Positions 52,422-62,087 of a stretch of 64,000 bases of DNA are shown one piece after another (positions within the stretch are counted from its first letter, which is position 1; each line of letters begins with the position of its first letter). The stretch is from CAVSJA01 sp963728145 (GTDB taxonomy: Bacteria > Bacteroidota > Bacteroidia > Chitinophagales > Chitinophagaceae). Made by a program: the position numbers and the translations under genes. Under the pieces are notes generated by a model. The model was not told where the DNA came from. It was given only the letters and a program-made list of their open reading frames with translations, and made no database searches. The stretch is taken from assembly GCA_963728145.1 (NCBI GenBank), contig CAVSJA010000007.1, forward strand, positions 806,001-870,000. Direction: 5' to 3'.

Positions 52422-54593
52422 ATGAAAGATTCGGATAAATTATCTCATCCCTTTGAGCCAACAAACGATGAATTGCCACCTCGACCAAACTTTCAATTTG
52501 CATTGGACCGGCGTAAATTTCTTCAACTTTCACGGTGGAGGTTTAGTCGTTGCCTTTGTGTTGCGAGATATTTTTTCGTTGGAGGAACAAAACGTTATCC
52601 ACTGAAACGCCCGATGCTTCCGTAAACGAAGTAGCCGCCTGGATTCATATTGGCGAAGATGGAAAGGTGACCGTCTACACAGGTAAAGTGGAGGTGGGAC
52701 AGAACATACGTACATCTTTGTCGCAATTGGTTGCGGAAGAATTGATGGTGCCGATCGCTTCTATTACCATGATCATGGGCGACACAGATCTCGTGCCTTA
52801 CGATAGAGGTACATTTGGCAGCCTTACTACTCCACAAATGGGCCCACAATTGCGTAAAGCTGCTGCAACGGCCCGGGAAGCGTTACGGGAAATGGCGTCA
52901 AAAATCTGGAATATTCCGGTTACCAATTTAAAAGCAGAAAATGGGATGATCCTGGATAAAACAGGAAATAAAAAAATAAACTATGGCGACCTCACGAAGG
53001 GTAAGCAACTATTGATGCCGATTGCTGATAACGTTCAGTTGATTCCACCAAAGGATTGGAAGATTGCTGGAAAATCGGTGCCCAGGATTAATGATCGCAG
53101 TTTGATCACCGGTAAACATCAATATGTTTCGGATATGAAGTTGCCCGGTATGTTGTATGGTAAAGTGTTGCGACCTCCTTCATATGGTGCAAAATTGGTT
53201 GAAGCAGATCTTACAAAAGCGCGCAATATGCCTGGTGTGATTGTAGTGAAGGATGGAGATTTTGTTGGTGTGGCAGCACCGGATGTAAGAACTGCAAACA
53301 AAGCTTTGCAAACTATTGAAGCCAAATGGGAAGAAAACAAAGATCAACCATCCAACAAAAATATATTTGATTATCTCGTAAAGAATAGATCCACCGGAGG
53401 CGGAGGTGGTGGCGGCGGAAGAAATTCGGGCAATACTAAAGGAGATGTAGAACGCGGGTTATCCGAAGCCGAATTCAAACATTCCAACACATATAACATC
53501 GATTATATAGCGCATGTCCCACTGGAGCCAAGAGCAGGAATAGCTGAGTGGGTAGATGGAAAGCTTACTGTCTGGACCGGAACACAACGTCCATTTGGCG
53601 TTCAGGAGTCACTCGCCGAAATTTTTAGAATAAATAAAGAGAAAGTTCGTGTAATCATGCCCGATACAGGATCAGGATATGGAGGAAAACATAGTGGTGA
53701 AGCTGGCATTGAAGCTGCACGACTGGCACTCGAAGCAAAGAGAGCCGGTTAAAATTGTTTGGACAAGAGAAGAAGAATTTGTCTGGGCTTATTTCAGACC
53801 AGGCGGGGTGATTGAAGTAAGTGCCGGCGTTAATAAAGATGGTACCATAACAGCATGGAAGTTTAATAACTACAATTCAGGCGGCGCTGGCCTCGAAACT
53901 CAATATAAAGTCAGTAACAAACAAATCGTACACCTTCCATCCAATACACCATTAAAACAGGGATCATATCGTGGTTTAGCTGCAACTGCAAATGTTTTTG
54001 CACGCGAATGTCATATGACCGACCTGGCCAGATTAATTAAAATGGACCAGCTTGAGTTTCGCATTAAAAATTTAGACGACGAACGTTTTATAGCAGTGCT
54101 TCAAGCAACAGCAAAAGCATTTGGCTGGAATGGCTCCAAAACTCCCGGTCATGGTTACGGTATAGCAGGAGGATTTGAAAAAGGTGGTTACGTTGGTTGT
54201 TGCGCCGAAGTAATGATCAATAAAGACAAGGAAGTAAAAATAGTTCGCATTACACAGGCATTTGAATGTGGTGCGATCATTCATCCGAAGCACCTGGAAA
54301 ACCAGGTGATGGGTTCCATTGTGCAAGGGCTTGGAGGAGCTTTGTTCGAAGCGATTGAATTTTCGAATGGGAAAATCCTTAATTGCGGACTTTCTGCCTA
54401 TCGTGTGCCGCGCTTTAGTGATATTCCAAAAATTGAAATAGTCCTGATCAACCGAAAAGATATCTCACCCGCCGGTGCAGGCGAAGCAAATATCGTTGGT
54501 ATTGCACCTGCGATCCGCAATGCAATAGTGGATGCCACGGGCATCGGCTTGACTACATTGCCGATGATTCCAAGTGGCGTATTGCGGAGTTAG
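52422..54593 (+). pseudogene. molybdopterin-binding subunit of a molybdenum hydroxylase (IorB-like), three frameshifts
   Basis: The N-terminus LDRRKFLQLS, then GGGLVVAFVL, is a Tat-like signal region typical of periplasmic IorB-type subunits. Extra bases at about 52533 (TCA-C-GGT), 52588 (GAA-C-AAA) and 53744 (AGA-G-CCG) break it into four frames. In these one can follow VEVGQNIRTSLSQLVAEEL, GTFGSLTTPQMGPQLRKAAA, GKSVPRINDRSLITGKHQYV, a Gly-only run (GGGGGGGG, about 53397-53420), VIMPDTGSGYGGKHSGEAGI, GSYRGLAATANVFARECHMT and the C-terminal active-site Glu region SPAGAGEANIVGIAPAIRNA. Corrected length is about 722 residues. All three changes are single insertions and all motifs are retained, so loss of function is recent or apparent. 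The stop codon abuts an AGTCRGG array. Confidence 0.85.
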
Positions 54594-54708
54594 TCGGGAG
54601 TCAGGAGTCAGGAGTCAGGAGTATAAGTACAGATAAACAAATAGTAGATTATTCTGCTGTTCTGCTGTTCTTCTGTTCATCTGTTCTTCCGTTCTTCTGT
54701 TCTCCTGT
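54594..54708. repeat. AGTCRGG heptamers followed by TTCTNCTG octamers
   Basis: AGTCGGG, AGTCAGG, AGTCAGG, AGTCAGG directly after the stop codon (54592-54620). From about 54650 come seven or more copies of an 8-nt word TTCTGCTG/TTCTTCTG/TTCATCTG/TTCTCCTG. The octamer matches the CTGTTCTTCTGTT core of the four-helix-bundle arms at 14380 and 14510. It lies between two convergent genes and fills the gap. Confidence 0.85.
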
Positions 54709-54709
54709 C

Positions 54710-55075
54710 CTACGAATTGCGCAGGATCTTTTCCATCTTCCTCCCTTTCGCCAGTTCATCAACCAGCTTATCCAAATACCGAACCTGTTGCATAAAAGGA
54801 TCTTTGATATCTTCCACACGATACCCGCATATCACCCCGGTGATGAGGTGCACATTGGAGTTTAGTTTGGCTTGTTGGAAGAATGTTTCAAACGTTACTT
54901 TATCTTTTATCAGCTCTTGTAGCTTCTTGTTGTTGAAGCCTGTTAACCACTCGATGACCTTGTGTAATTCTTCCTTGGTTCTTCCTTTCTTTTCTACTTT
55001 TGTAACATACATCGGATAAACCGAGGCGAAAGTCATTTTTGCGACACGCTGAATAGTTGCGTCTGAAGTATTCAT
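54710..55075 (-). CDS. DUF2200 family protein
   Basis: 121 residues, all helical and charged, no signal peptide. RVAKMTFASVYPMYVTKVEK near residue 10, KGRTKEELHKVIEWLTGFNN, and the conserved VHLITGVICGYRVEDIKDPF with MQQVRYLDKLVDELAKGRKM match the DUF2200 family as I remember it. The function is unknown in all species. Its start (55075) is 52 bp from the divergent GH13 gene. The last codons border the TTCTNCTG array. Confidence 0.85.
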   Translation of the reverse strand: MNTSDATIQRVAKMTFASVYPMYVTKVEKKGRTKEELHKVIEWLTGFNNKKLQELIKDKVTFETFFQQAKLNSNVHLITGVICGYRVEDIKDPFMQQVRYLDKLVDELAKGRKMEKILRNS

Positions 55076-55127
55076 ATTCCTAAATTTCTTGCTTCAAATT
55101 ATTAAATTGAATTAGAATATAAATATT

Positions 55128-56681
55128 ATGAGTAAACAATTTTTTTCACATTTATTACTTCTAATCTTTTTTTCGGTAAAACTAAGCGCACAAAAGACTG
55201 CAAATGTGAGCGCATGGCCGAGAGGCATTACTTATGAAATTTTTGTACTGGCTTTTGCTGATTCCGATGGCGATGGGAAAGGAGATATCAAAGGAATGAC
55301 ATCGAAGCTGGATTATCTTAAAGAGCTCGGAGTTGAAGGCATTTGGCTGATGCCCATGCACCCTTCACCCACTTATCACAAATACGATGTGTCAGATTAC
55401 TATAATATCCATCCTGATTACGGAACGCTGGATGATTTCAAGAAGTTCATAGAAGAAGCGCATAAAAGAAATATCAAAGTGGTAATGGATATGGTGATTA
55501 ACCATTCCGGTCGTCAACATCCGTGGTTCAAAGATGCTATCGCAAATCCGAACAGTCCTTACAGGGAATATTATGTATTTACCCATAAGGACGATCCTCA
55601 AACTAAGGTTCCGGGAAGAATAATAGCAGGCGATTCAGGTAATCGAAACCGGTGGAATAAAATAGACAGTTTAAGCGATTATTTATACTATGCCTATTTC
55701 ACCCGCAATATGCCTGATTTGAATTTCGATAGTCCTAAGCTCCGGGAAGAAGTTTTTAAAATTGGCCGGTTTTGGCTTTCAGAAATTAAAGTAGATGGAT
55801 TCAGGCTCGATGCAGCACGTCATATTTTTCCTGATGACAGGCCGAAGGAAAATCACAGGTGGTGGGTCTATTTCCGTAACGAGATGCAAAAGGCAAATAA
55901 AGATGTCTATCTCGTTGGTGAAGTATGGGCGCCTGCTGAAATTGTAGGACCTTATATGGAAGGGTTACCGGCTTTATTCAATTTTGATATGGGAAATGCG
56001 ATCACGAAAGCGGTGAACACCGAACGTGGAGATTCACTTACTATCAATCATAAAAAGATCAGGGATTTTTATAAATCAATAAATCCCGATTATGTTGATG
56101 CAACATTCCTGACTAATCATGATCAGAACCGTATCATGAGTGCTGTAAATAATAATATGGATAAAGCCAAGATGGCGGCCTCGCTTTTACTCACGCTCCC
56201 GGGTTCACCTTATTTGTATTATGGAGAAGAGATTGGCATGCAGGGCAAAAAACCTGACCAGTATATAAGAGAGCCTTTCATCTGGGACGTAAAAACCAAT
56301 GACAAGTCACGAACAACCTGGATTGCGCCAAGATATAGTGCAGACTCATCTGTTGTTCCGGCAGCACAACAAATAAAAGAAAAGAACTCAATTTTGAATC
56401 ATTATAAAACTTTTATTCAACTACGTAACAACAATAGAGCGCTGACTTATGGTGAATTGGAGCCGATAAGCCTCAGCAACAACGAGATTTGCGCATTTGT
56501 AAGATCAACAAATGATGAGTCAGTATTAGTTCTGCATAATCTTTCTCAGGCTGATATCACAATTAACTTACCGGCCAGTCTTGGAGAGTACAACAAATTT
56601 GTGTTTAAGAATAAAGAAGCCACTGTGAAAAACAGTGCAGTAATGATTTCCTCATATAGCACAGTTATTCTAAAAAAGTAG
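55128..56681 (+). CDS. GH13 alpha-amylase family glycoside hydrolase
   Basis: 517 residues with a signal peptide (LLLIFFSVKLSAQ). It is a complete (beta/alpha)8 GH13 enzyme: ITYEIFVLAFADSDGDGKGD, KVVMDMVINHSGRQHPWF (region I), nucleophile Asp228 in VDGFRLDAARHIF, acid/base Glu265 in VYLVGEVWAP, third acid Asp332 in FLTNHDQNR, then a C-terminal beta domain. SDGDGKGDIKG is a calcium-site-like loop. The exact specificity (alpha-amylase, oligo-1,6-glucosidase-like) cannot be fixed from motifs. It is secreted to the periplasm or beyond. A second GH13 gene follows 10 bp later, so the two are cotranscribed for alpha-glucan breakdown. Confidence 0.92.
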   Translation: MSKQFFSHLLLLIFFSVKLSAQKTANVSAWPRGITYEIFVLAFADSDGDGKGDIKGMTSKLDYLKELGVEGIWLMPMHPSPTYHKYDVSDYYNIHPDYGTLDDFKKFIEEAHKRNIKVVMDMVINHSGRQHPWFKDAIANPNSPYREYYVFTHKDDPQTKVPGRIIAGDSGNRNRWNKIDSLSDYLYYAYFTRNMPDLNFDSPKLREEVFKIGRFWLSEIKVDGFRLDAARHIFPDDRPKENHRWWVYFRNEMQKANKDVYLVGEVWAPAEIVGPYMEGLPALFNFDMGNAITKAVNTERGDSLTINHKKIRDFYKSINPDYVDATFLTNHDQNRIMSAVNNNMDKAKMAASLLLTLPGSPYLYYGEEIGMQGKKPDQYIREPFIWDVKTNDKSRTTWIAPRYSADSSVVPAAQQIKEKNSILNHYKTFIQLRNNNRALTYGELEPISLSNNEICAFVRSTNDESVLVLHNLSQADITINLPASLGEYNKFVFKNKEATVKNSAVMISSYSTVILKK

Positions 56682-56691
56682 TTCACGTATT

Positions 56692-58056
56692 ATGAAGAAA
56701 ATTATAAGCCACCTATTCAATCTGATATTATTTTTTTTGGTTAGTCCCGCATTATCGAATGCGCAATCGCAGGAAAATCAACCCTATCCCCCTCAATATG
56801 GTAAGCCTTTCAAGTATGTTCCCGATCGTAGGGATGTAACCATGTACCAGGTAAATATGCGATCATTCAGCAAAGACGGGGATTTAAAAGCGGTTACTGC
56901 CCGTTTAGATTCCATAAAAGCTTTAGGCGTAAATGTAGTTTACCTGATGCCTGTATACCCGGTTGGCGTGCTTAAGTCCGTTAATTCACCGTATGCTACA
57001 AAAGATTATGATGAGGTAGGTAATGAATTTGGGACATTGGCTGATTTACGAAATCTCATAGATAAGGCTCATAAACTGAAAATAGCGGTCTTGATGGATA
57101 TCGTAGCCAATCACACTGCATGGGACCATCCCTGGATAGCAAACAAAGAATGGTATGTGCAGGATTCTCTGGGAAATATAAAATATCCTAGAAATTGGAG
57201 AGATGTAGCACAACTAAACTTTAATAACAAAGAGTTGCGTTTAGCCATCATAAGGTCAATGAAATCTTGGGTCTATAAAGCCAATATTGATGGTTTTCGT
57301 TGTGATTATGCTGATGGTCCACCGGTTGATTTTTGGAAGCAGGCGCTTGATTCATTAAAAACAATTTCAAACCATAAATTATTATTGCTTGCTGAAGGTA
57401 GCCGTCCCGAGCATTTTGCCGTTGGCTTTGACTATAATTTTGGATTTAGTTTCTTCGGGAACTTAAAAAGTATTTACAAAAATAAAAAGTCGGTAAAATC
57501 AATTGATTCGCTAAACATAAGGGAATATCGAGGTATTGCAGAGGAAGGTCAGGGGATAGTAAGATATCTTACAAATCATGATGTGAATAGTTCAGATGGC
57601 ACACCCCTGGACCTATTCGGAGGTAAAAAGGGTTCTATGGCTGCCTTCGTAATTGTAGCATATATGAAAGGCATTCCGATGATTTATAATGGACAGGAAG
57701 TAGGCACTCCGTTCCGACTGGTTTTCCCATTCAAGAGTACGCCGATAAATTGGGATCTAAACAATCAGGATGTAACGTCAGAATATAAAAAGATTATCGC
57801 TTTCAGGAATAAAAGTAAAGCTATCAGAAGGGGAACATTAAATTCTTATAACAGCGATGATGTATGTGTCTTTACTAAAGAAATGGGAACAGAGAAGATT
57901 TTAGTTATGTCTAATTTAAGAGATAAACCTATTACCTACGAAATTCCCACCGAATTAGAAAATACCAAATGGAAAGATGTATTTACCGGTTCTAAAACTT
58001 TATTGAGTAAAGAAATTACAATCGAGCCTTATCAATACATCGTTTTGAAAAGATAA
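56692..58056 (+). CDS. second GH13 alpha-amylase family glycoside hydrolase
   Basis: 454 residues with a signal peptide (LFNLILFFLVSPALSNAQ). GH13 motifs: VTMYQVNMRSFSKDGDL, VLMDIVANHTAWDHPWI (region I), nucleophile Asp205 in IDGFRCDYADGPP, acid/base Glu235 in LLLAEGSRPEHF and Asp297 in YLTNHDVNSSDG. The short linkers and the EGSRPEHF and GMPMIYNGQE-like motifs put it in the smaller secreted amylase group. The C-terminal beta domain is present (MGTEKILVMSNLRDKPITYE). It follows the first GH13 gene by 10 bp. The pair lacks nearby susC/susD homologues, which is unusual for a Bacteroidota starch locus. Confidence 0.9.
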   Translation: MKKIISHLFNLILFFLVSPALSNAQSQENQPYPPQYGKPFKYVPDRRDVTMYQVNMRSFSKDGDLKAVTARLDSIKALGVNVVYLMPVYPVGVLKSVNSPYATKDYDEVGNEFGTLADLRNLIDKAHKLKIAVLMDIVANHTAWDHPWIANKEWYVQDSLGNIKYPRNWRDVAQLNFNNKELRLAIIRSMKSWVYKANIDGFRCDYADGPPVDFWKQALDSLKTISNHKLLLLAEGSRPEHFAVGFDYNFGFSFFGNLKSIYKNKKSVKSIDSLNIREYRGIAEEGQGIVRYLTNHDVNSSDGTPLDLFGGKKGSMAAFVIVAYMKGIPMIYNGQEVGTPFRLVFPFKSTPINWDLNNQDVTSEYKKIIAFRNKSKAIRRGTLNSYNSDDVCVFTKEMGTEKILVMSNLRDKPITYEIPTELENTKWKDVFTGSKTLLSKEITIEPYQYIVLKR

Positions 58057-58091
58057 TAAGTACAGCAGGATCGAAATCCACTGACTTACAG

Positions 58092-58121
58092 CCCGTCGCC
58101 CTCGCTAAAGGGCGGGTGTTT
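58092..58121 (+). terminator. probable terminator after the GH13 pair
   Basis: CGCCCT, loop CGCTAA, AGGGCG (58097-58114), followed by GGTGTTTT. The stem is 6 bp with possible extension (CCGTCGCCCT / AGGGCGGG). It lies 36 bp after the stop of the second GH13 gene. Confidence 0.45.
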
Positions 58122-58154
58122 TGCTGGAGGCGGTGGAAAGAGTGGAAGGATTAC

Positions 58155-58433
58155 TCATGCATTAGGTTCCGGGCCTTCATTTAATTTATTTTTTGTAACA
58201 AAATCGTCACGAAATTCTGTGAATTCGGTTATTAAGGCCGTGGTTTCTGATTGTACACTATCCATATGGCCGTATATATCGGGGATTTTTTGCTCCAAAA
58301 TTTTATTACCGAGGTTAATATTCTCGGCCTCAACCTGGGCAATTTTTTTTAATAAGGCTGTTGAGCTATTACTTATATCTTCTAATTCGCGAGCAATTTT
58401 ATTAAGTGCGTTAAGTTTCTGCATATTATCCAT
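58155..58433 (-). CDS. small coiled-coil protein
   Basis: 92 residues, no signal peptide. Nearly all of it is predicted helix with heptad hydrophobics (MQKLNALNKIARELEDISNS, STALLKKIAQVEAENINLGN, HMDSVQSETTALITEFTEFR). It ends in an acidic tail (KLNEGPEPNA). No family is recognised. The regular composition argues for a real gene rather than a chance frame. It stands alone between GH13 and the tricorn-like protease on the opposite strand. Confidence 0.6.
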   Translation of the reverse strand: MDNMQKLNALNKIARELEDISNSSTALLKKIAQVEAENINLGNKILEQKIPDIYGHMDSVQSETTALITEFTEFRDDFVTKNKLNEGPEPNA

Positions 58434-58589
58434 AAAAAATGCTTTAGTGAGGCGGTTTTCCCGCGTTAATTTTATGCCCGAATGTAATTTATTTCCTCAG
58501 TATGAGTAAGCCCGGGTGGTAAAATAAATCTATCAGCGGTAACCCGTCTCTGTTGCAGGTTTCCTATATTCATCTCCCAAATAAAAAAT

Positions 58590-61500
58590 ATGAAAAAGTT
58601 GATCGGTTTGCTTGCGCCAATTATTGCATCGATGGGTGCTTTTGCCCAGATAGATGCAGGTCTTTTCAGATACCCTGATGTATCCAAGACCGATATTGTT
58701 TTTACTTATGCCAATGACCTGTGGATGATTCCAAAAACTGGTGGTAATGCTGTCAAACTCAGTTCACCTGCCGGGGTCGAGGTCTTTCCGAAATTTTCCC
58801 CCGATGGAAAAAGTATTGCATTCTCAGGAAATTATGATGGCAACGCGGATGCGTACGTTATCCAAAGCACCGGAGGTGTACCAGTCCGCCTTACCAGCCA
58901 TGGTTACCCCGACCGAGTTGTGGACTGGACGCTCGATGGAAATAAAGTATTGTTTGCTTCCAGCCGTGAAAGTGGAAAGGCCAGATTTAACCAATTCTAT
59001 ACTGTAGCTGCAGCAGGTGGGCCCGCTGAAAAGATGCCACTGGAATATGCTGAATACGGTTCATATTCTCCAGATGGAAAACAGATCGCAGTTGTTATCA
59101 GAACGGAGCGTTTGCGCAACTGGAAACGCTATCGGGGCGGAAATGTCGCGGATATTCACATTTACAATTTTGCCAATAAGACTTCTGAAAATATTTCTGC
59201 TGGAGACGATGCGCCATATGATTTTCCCATGTGGCACGGAAACAGTATCTATTTTCTTTCCGACAGAGGTGCAGAGCAACGCACCAATATATGGAAATAT
59301 GATGTAGCCAGTAAAGCATTGACGCAAGTAACTAAATACAATGAAACTGATGTACACTTCCCTTCACAGGGACCTGAAGACATTGTATACGAAGCGGGAG
59401 GTAAGCTTTACATTCTTCCATTTGCTACGCTACAGCCAAAAGCCGTTACTGTTAGTCTCGTTACTGATAAAGCATTGCTCAAGCCTCGCCTGGAAACGGC
59501 AGACAGAAATATTCAGTCGCTGTCATTGAGTCCTGATGGCAACAGGGTTTTGATACAAGCGCGCGGCAATATTTTTTCCGTTCCTGCGGAAAATGGATTT
59601 GTAAAAGACCTCTCACATACATCCGGGTCTGCTGAACGATACCCGGCATGGTCACCAGACGGCAGATCTATTGCTTACTGGAGCGATAAATCCGGCGAGT
59701 ACGAATTGTATGTTATGCAGACGGATGTGGAAGGTTCAGAAAGAAAACTTACGAATTATGGTGCGGGTTTCAGGTATTCTCCTTACTGGTCGCCCGACAG
59801 CAAGAAGATTGCTTTCATTGATAAGGCCATGAAAATTCAATTAGTTGATGTGGCTTCCGGCGAAACAACGCAGATCGACAAAGGTCTTCGGATGATGCAT
59901 GGAGCTGTCAACAATTTCACTGTGCGTTGGTCGCCTGACAGTCGTTACTTCGCGTACAACAGGGATTTAGATAACTATCAGCAGGCGGTATTTATATATG
60001 ATTACAGTAATAAAAAACTACACCAGGTTACATCCGGCTTTTATAGTTCTTATAGTCCTGTATTCGATCCGGAGGGCAAATACCTTTACCTGCTAACATC
60101 CCAATCTTTTCAACCGATATACAGCAGCATTGATAATTCATTCATATATGCAAACTCAGGACAGGTAGCTGCTATAGCGCTGTTGAAAACAACTCCGTCC
60201 CTGCTTACGCCGAAGAATGATACTGTTGCTATGAAGCTGGACGCACCAGCCAAAAAAGAAGAATTGATCAATAAAGCAGAGAAGGAGCGAAAGGATACAT
60301 CCTTAAAAGTAAAACCGTTGCCTTCGGCCAATAATGTGATGATTGATTTTGACGGGCTCGAACATAGAATGGTGATATTACCATTAGCCGCCGGCAACTA
60401 CGGACAATTGAATGCTGCAAAGGGTAAGATCATTTACATGAAATACCAAAACACAGGCACATCAGGTCCGGGTGCAATCAAATTTTTCGATATAGACAAG
60501 CGCGAAGAAAAGACGATCCTTGAGAATGCTAATAGTTATGCGCTCTCGGATAATAAAGGAAAAATATTGGCAGCAAGGCAAAACAACCAGTTTGCGATCA
60601 TTCTTCCTGCAGAGAATCAGAAATTTGAAAAGCCATTGCGTGTAGCTGAAATGCAAACAATGATTGATCCTGCTGCCGAATGGAAGCAAATATTTGCTGA
60701 TGCATGGCGTATTCAAAGGGATTATTTCTACGATCCCGGTATGCACGGTGTGAACTGGAACCAGGTGAGGGAGCGCTATGGCAAAATGCTGGAAGGAGCC
60801 ACCACACGTGAAGAAGCCAATTTCGTAATCGCTGAAATGATAGGAGAGTTGAATGCATCGCACACCTACCTGAGTGGTGGTGATCTTGAGCGACCCAAAA
60901 CACAAAACACCGGATATCTTGGAATAGATTACGAAGCAGATGGCGAATACTACAAGATCAAAAAAATAATCCGCGGCGCTTCTTATGATGCCGAAGCGCG
61001 TTCACCGCTGGATATTTCAGGGATTGATGCAAAGGAAGGAATGTATATTCTGGCTGTGAATGGTGTACCTCTTACTACAGCGCAGGATCCGTATGCGGCA
61101 TTTGAAGGATTGGCCAATAAAGCTGTTGAGATTACTTATAATACCAAGGCTTCCTTCAATGGTGCAAAAACAGTAACTGTGCAAACGATGGGTGATGAAT
61201 ATCGTTTACGTCATCTTGCATGGATCAATGACATGGCACAAAAAGTTTCGGAAGCTACCAATGGTGAAATAGGTTATATCTATGTACCCAGCACCGGCGT
61301 TGACGGTCAAAACGAACTGATCCGTCAGTTCAATGCACAATGGCAGAAAAAAGGATTGATCATTGATGAACGCTTCAATGATGGCGGGCAAATACCTGAT
61401 CGTTTCATTGAAATGCTAAACCGCGATCCACTTGCTCATTGGGCTATCCGTGATGGTAGTCCATGGCCCTGGCCACCCTTTGCTCATTTTGGTCCGAAGG

Positions 61501-61868
61501 TAATGCTGATGAATGGTTGGAGCGGATCTGGTGGAGATGCTTTCCCTGATTATTTCCGTAGAAAAAAACTTGGACCACTAATCGGAACACGTACATGGGG
61601 TGGATTGATTGGCATTTCAGGTACACCACCACTTATAGACGGTGGTAATGTGACAGCTCCCAGCTTCCGCATGTATAATCCTGATGGAACCTGGTTCAAA
61701 GAAGGTCACGGTGTAGACCCGGATATTCCTGTAGATGAGAATTTAGGCTCAATGGCACGTGGTGTGGATCCACAACTCCAAAGAGCAATTGCGGAAATAA
61801 AAACATTATTGAAAACGAAAGAATATAAAAAGCCGGAACCACCAAAGATGGAGAAGAAGGCTTTTTAG
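58590..61868 (+). CDS. tricorn-like S41 family serine protease
   Basis: 1092 residues with a signal peptide (LIGLLAPIIASMGAFAQ). Domains: a first WD/PD40-type propeller (about 30-330: VEVFPKFSPDGKSIAFSGNY, GSYSPDGKQIAVVIRTE); a second one (about 330-560: AERYPAWSPDGRSIAYWSDK, FRYSPYWSPDSKKIAFIDKA); a core domain from about 690 (QIFADAWRIQRDYFYDPGMH); a PDZ-like part (GYLGIDYEADGEYYKIKKI); and the S41 catalytic domain with the nucleophile Ser980 in GWSGSGGDAFPDYFRRK, followed by LGPLIGTRTWGGLIGISG. Tricorn proteins cut peptides into short fragments. Exported Bacteroidota homologues probably act in the periplasm. Confidence 0.92.
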   Translation: MKKLIGLLAPIIASMGAFAQIDAGLFRYPDVSKTDIVFTYANDLWMIPKTGGNAVKLSSPAGVEVFPKFSPDGKSIAFSGNYDGNADAYVIQSTGGVPVRLTSHGYPDRVVDWTLDGNKVLFASSRESGKARFNQFYTVAAAGGPAEKMPLEYAEYGSYSPDGKQIAVVIRTERLRNWKRYRGGNVADIHIYNFANKTSENISAGDDAPYDFPMWHGNSIYFLSDRGAEQRTNIWKYDVASKALTQVTKYNETDVHFPSQGPEDIVYEAGGKLYILPFATLQPKAVTVSLVTDKALLKPRLETADRNIQSLSLSPDGNRVLIQARGNIFSVPAENGFVKDLSHTSGSAERYPAWSPDGRSIAYWSDKSGEYELYVMQTDVEGSERKLTNYGAGFRYSPYWSPDSKKIAFIDKAMKIQLVDVASGETTQIDKGLRMMHGAVNNFTVRWSPDSRYFAYNRDLDNYQQAVFIYDYSNKKLHQVTSGFYSSYSPVFDPEGKYLYLLTSQSFQPIYSSIDNSFIYANSGQVAAIALLKTTPSLLTPKNDTVAMKLDAPAKKEELINKAEKERKDTSLKVKPLPSANNVMIDFDGLEHRMVILPLAAGNYGQLNAAKGKIIYMKYQNTGTSGPGAIKFFDIDKREEKTILENANSYALSDNKGKILAARQNNQFAIILPAENQKFEKPLRVAEMQTMIDPAAEWKQIFADAWRIQRDYFYDPGMHGVNWNQVRERYGKMLEGATTREEANFVIAEMIGELNASHTYLSGGDLERPKTQNTGYLGIDYEADGEYYKIKKIIRGASYDAEARSPLDISGIDAKEGMYILAVNGVPLTTAQDPYAAFEGLANKAVEITYNTKASFNGAKTVTVQTMGDEYRLRHLAWINDMAQKVSEATNGEIGYIYVPSTGVDGQNELIRQFNAQWQKKGLIIDERFNDGGQIPDRFIEMLNRDPLAHWAIRDGSPWPWPPFAHFGPKVMLMNGWSGSGGDAFPDYFRRKKLGPLIGTRTWGGLIGISGTPPLIDGGNVTAPSFRMYNPDGTWFKEGHGVDPDIPVDENLGSMARGVDPQLQRAIAEIKTLLKTKEYKKPEPPKMEKKAF

Positions 61869-61997
61869 AGCAATCTTAATTTAATCGATAGGCCCCAGGA
61901 TGAGTAAGTTCGGACGGGCTAGTAGAATAAAATCTAACACGATCAATTTTGCTCTACAACAACTGAATTAAACTGTTGCGGATTGTTTCCGCGAAAT

Positions 61998-62034
61998 AAA
62001 AGATCCCCGCAAATCATTTGCGGGGATCTTTTTA
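61998..62034 (+). terminator. strong rho-independent terminator after the tricorn gene
   Basis: AAAAGATCCCCGCAAA, loop TCA, TTTGCGGGGATCTTTTT: a 15-bp perfect stem followed by T5. It is about 130 bp downstream of the protease stop codon. Confidence 0.9.
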
Positions 62035-62087
62035 ATTAAAAAGGTCACTGTAGCTAATGCTATGGTGACAGAAGTACGGGATTCCCT

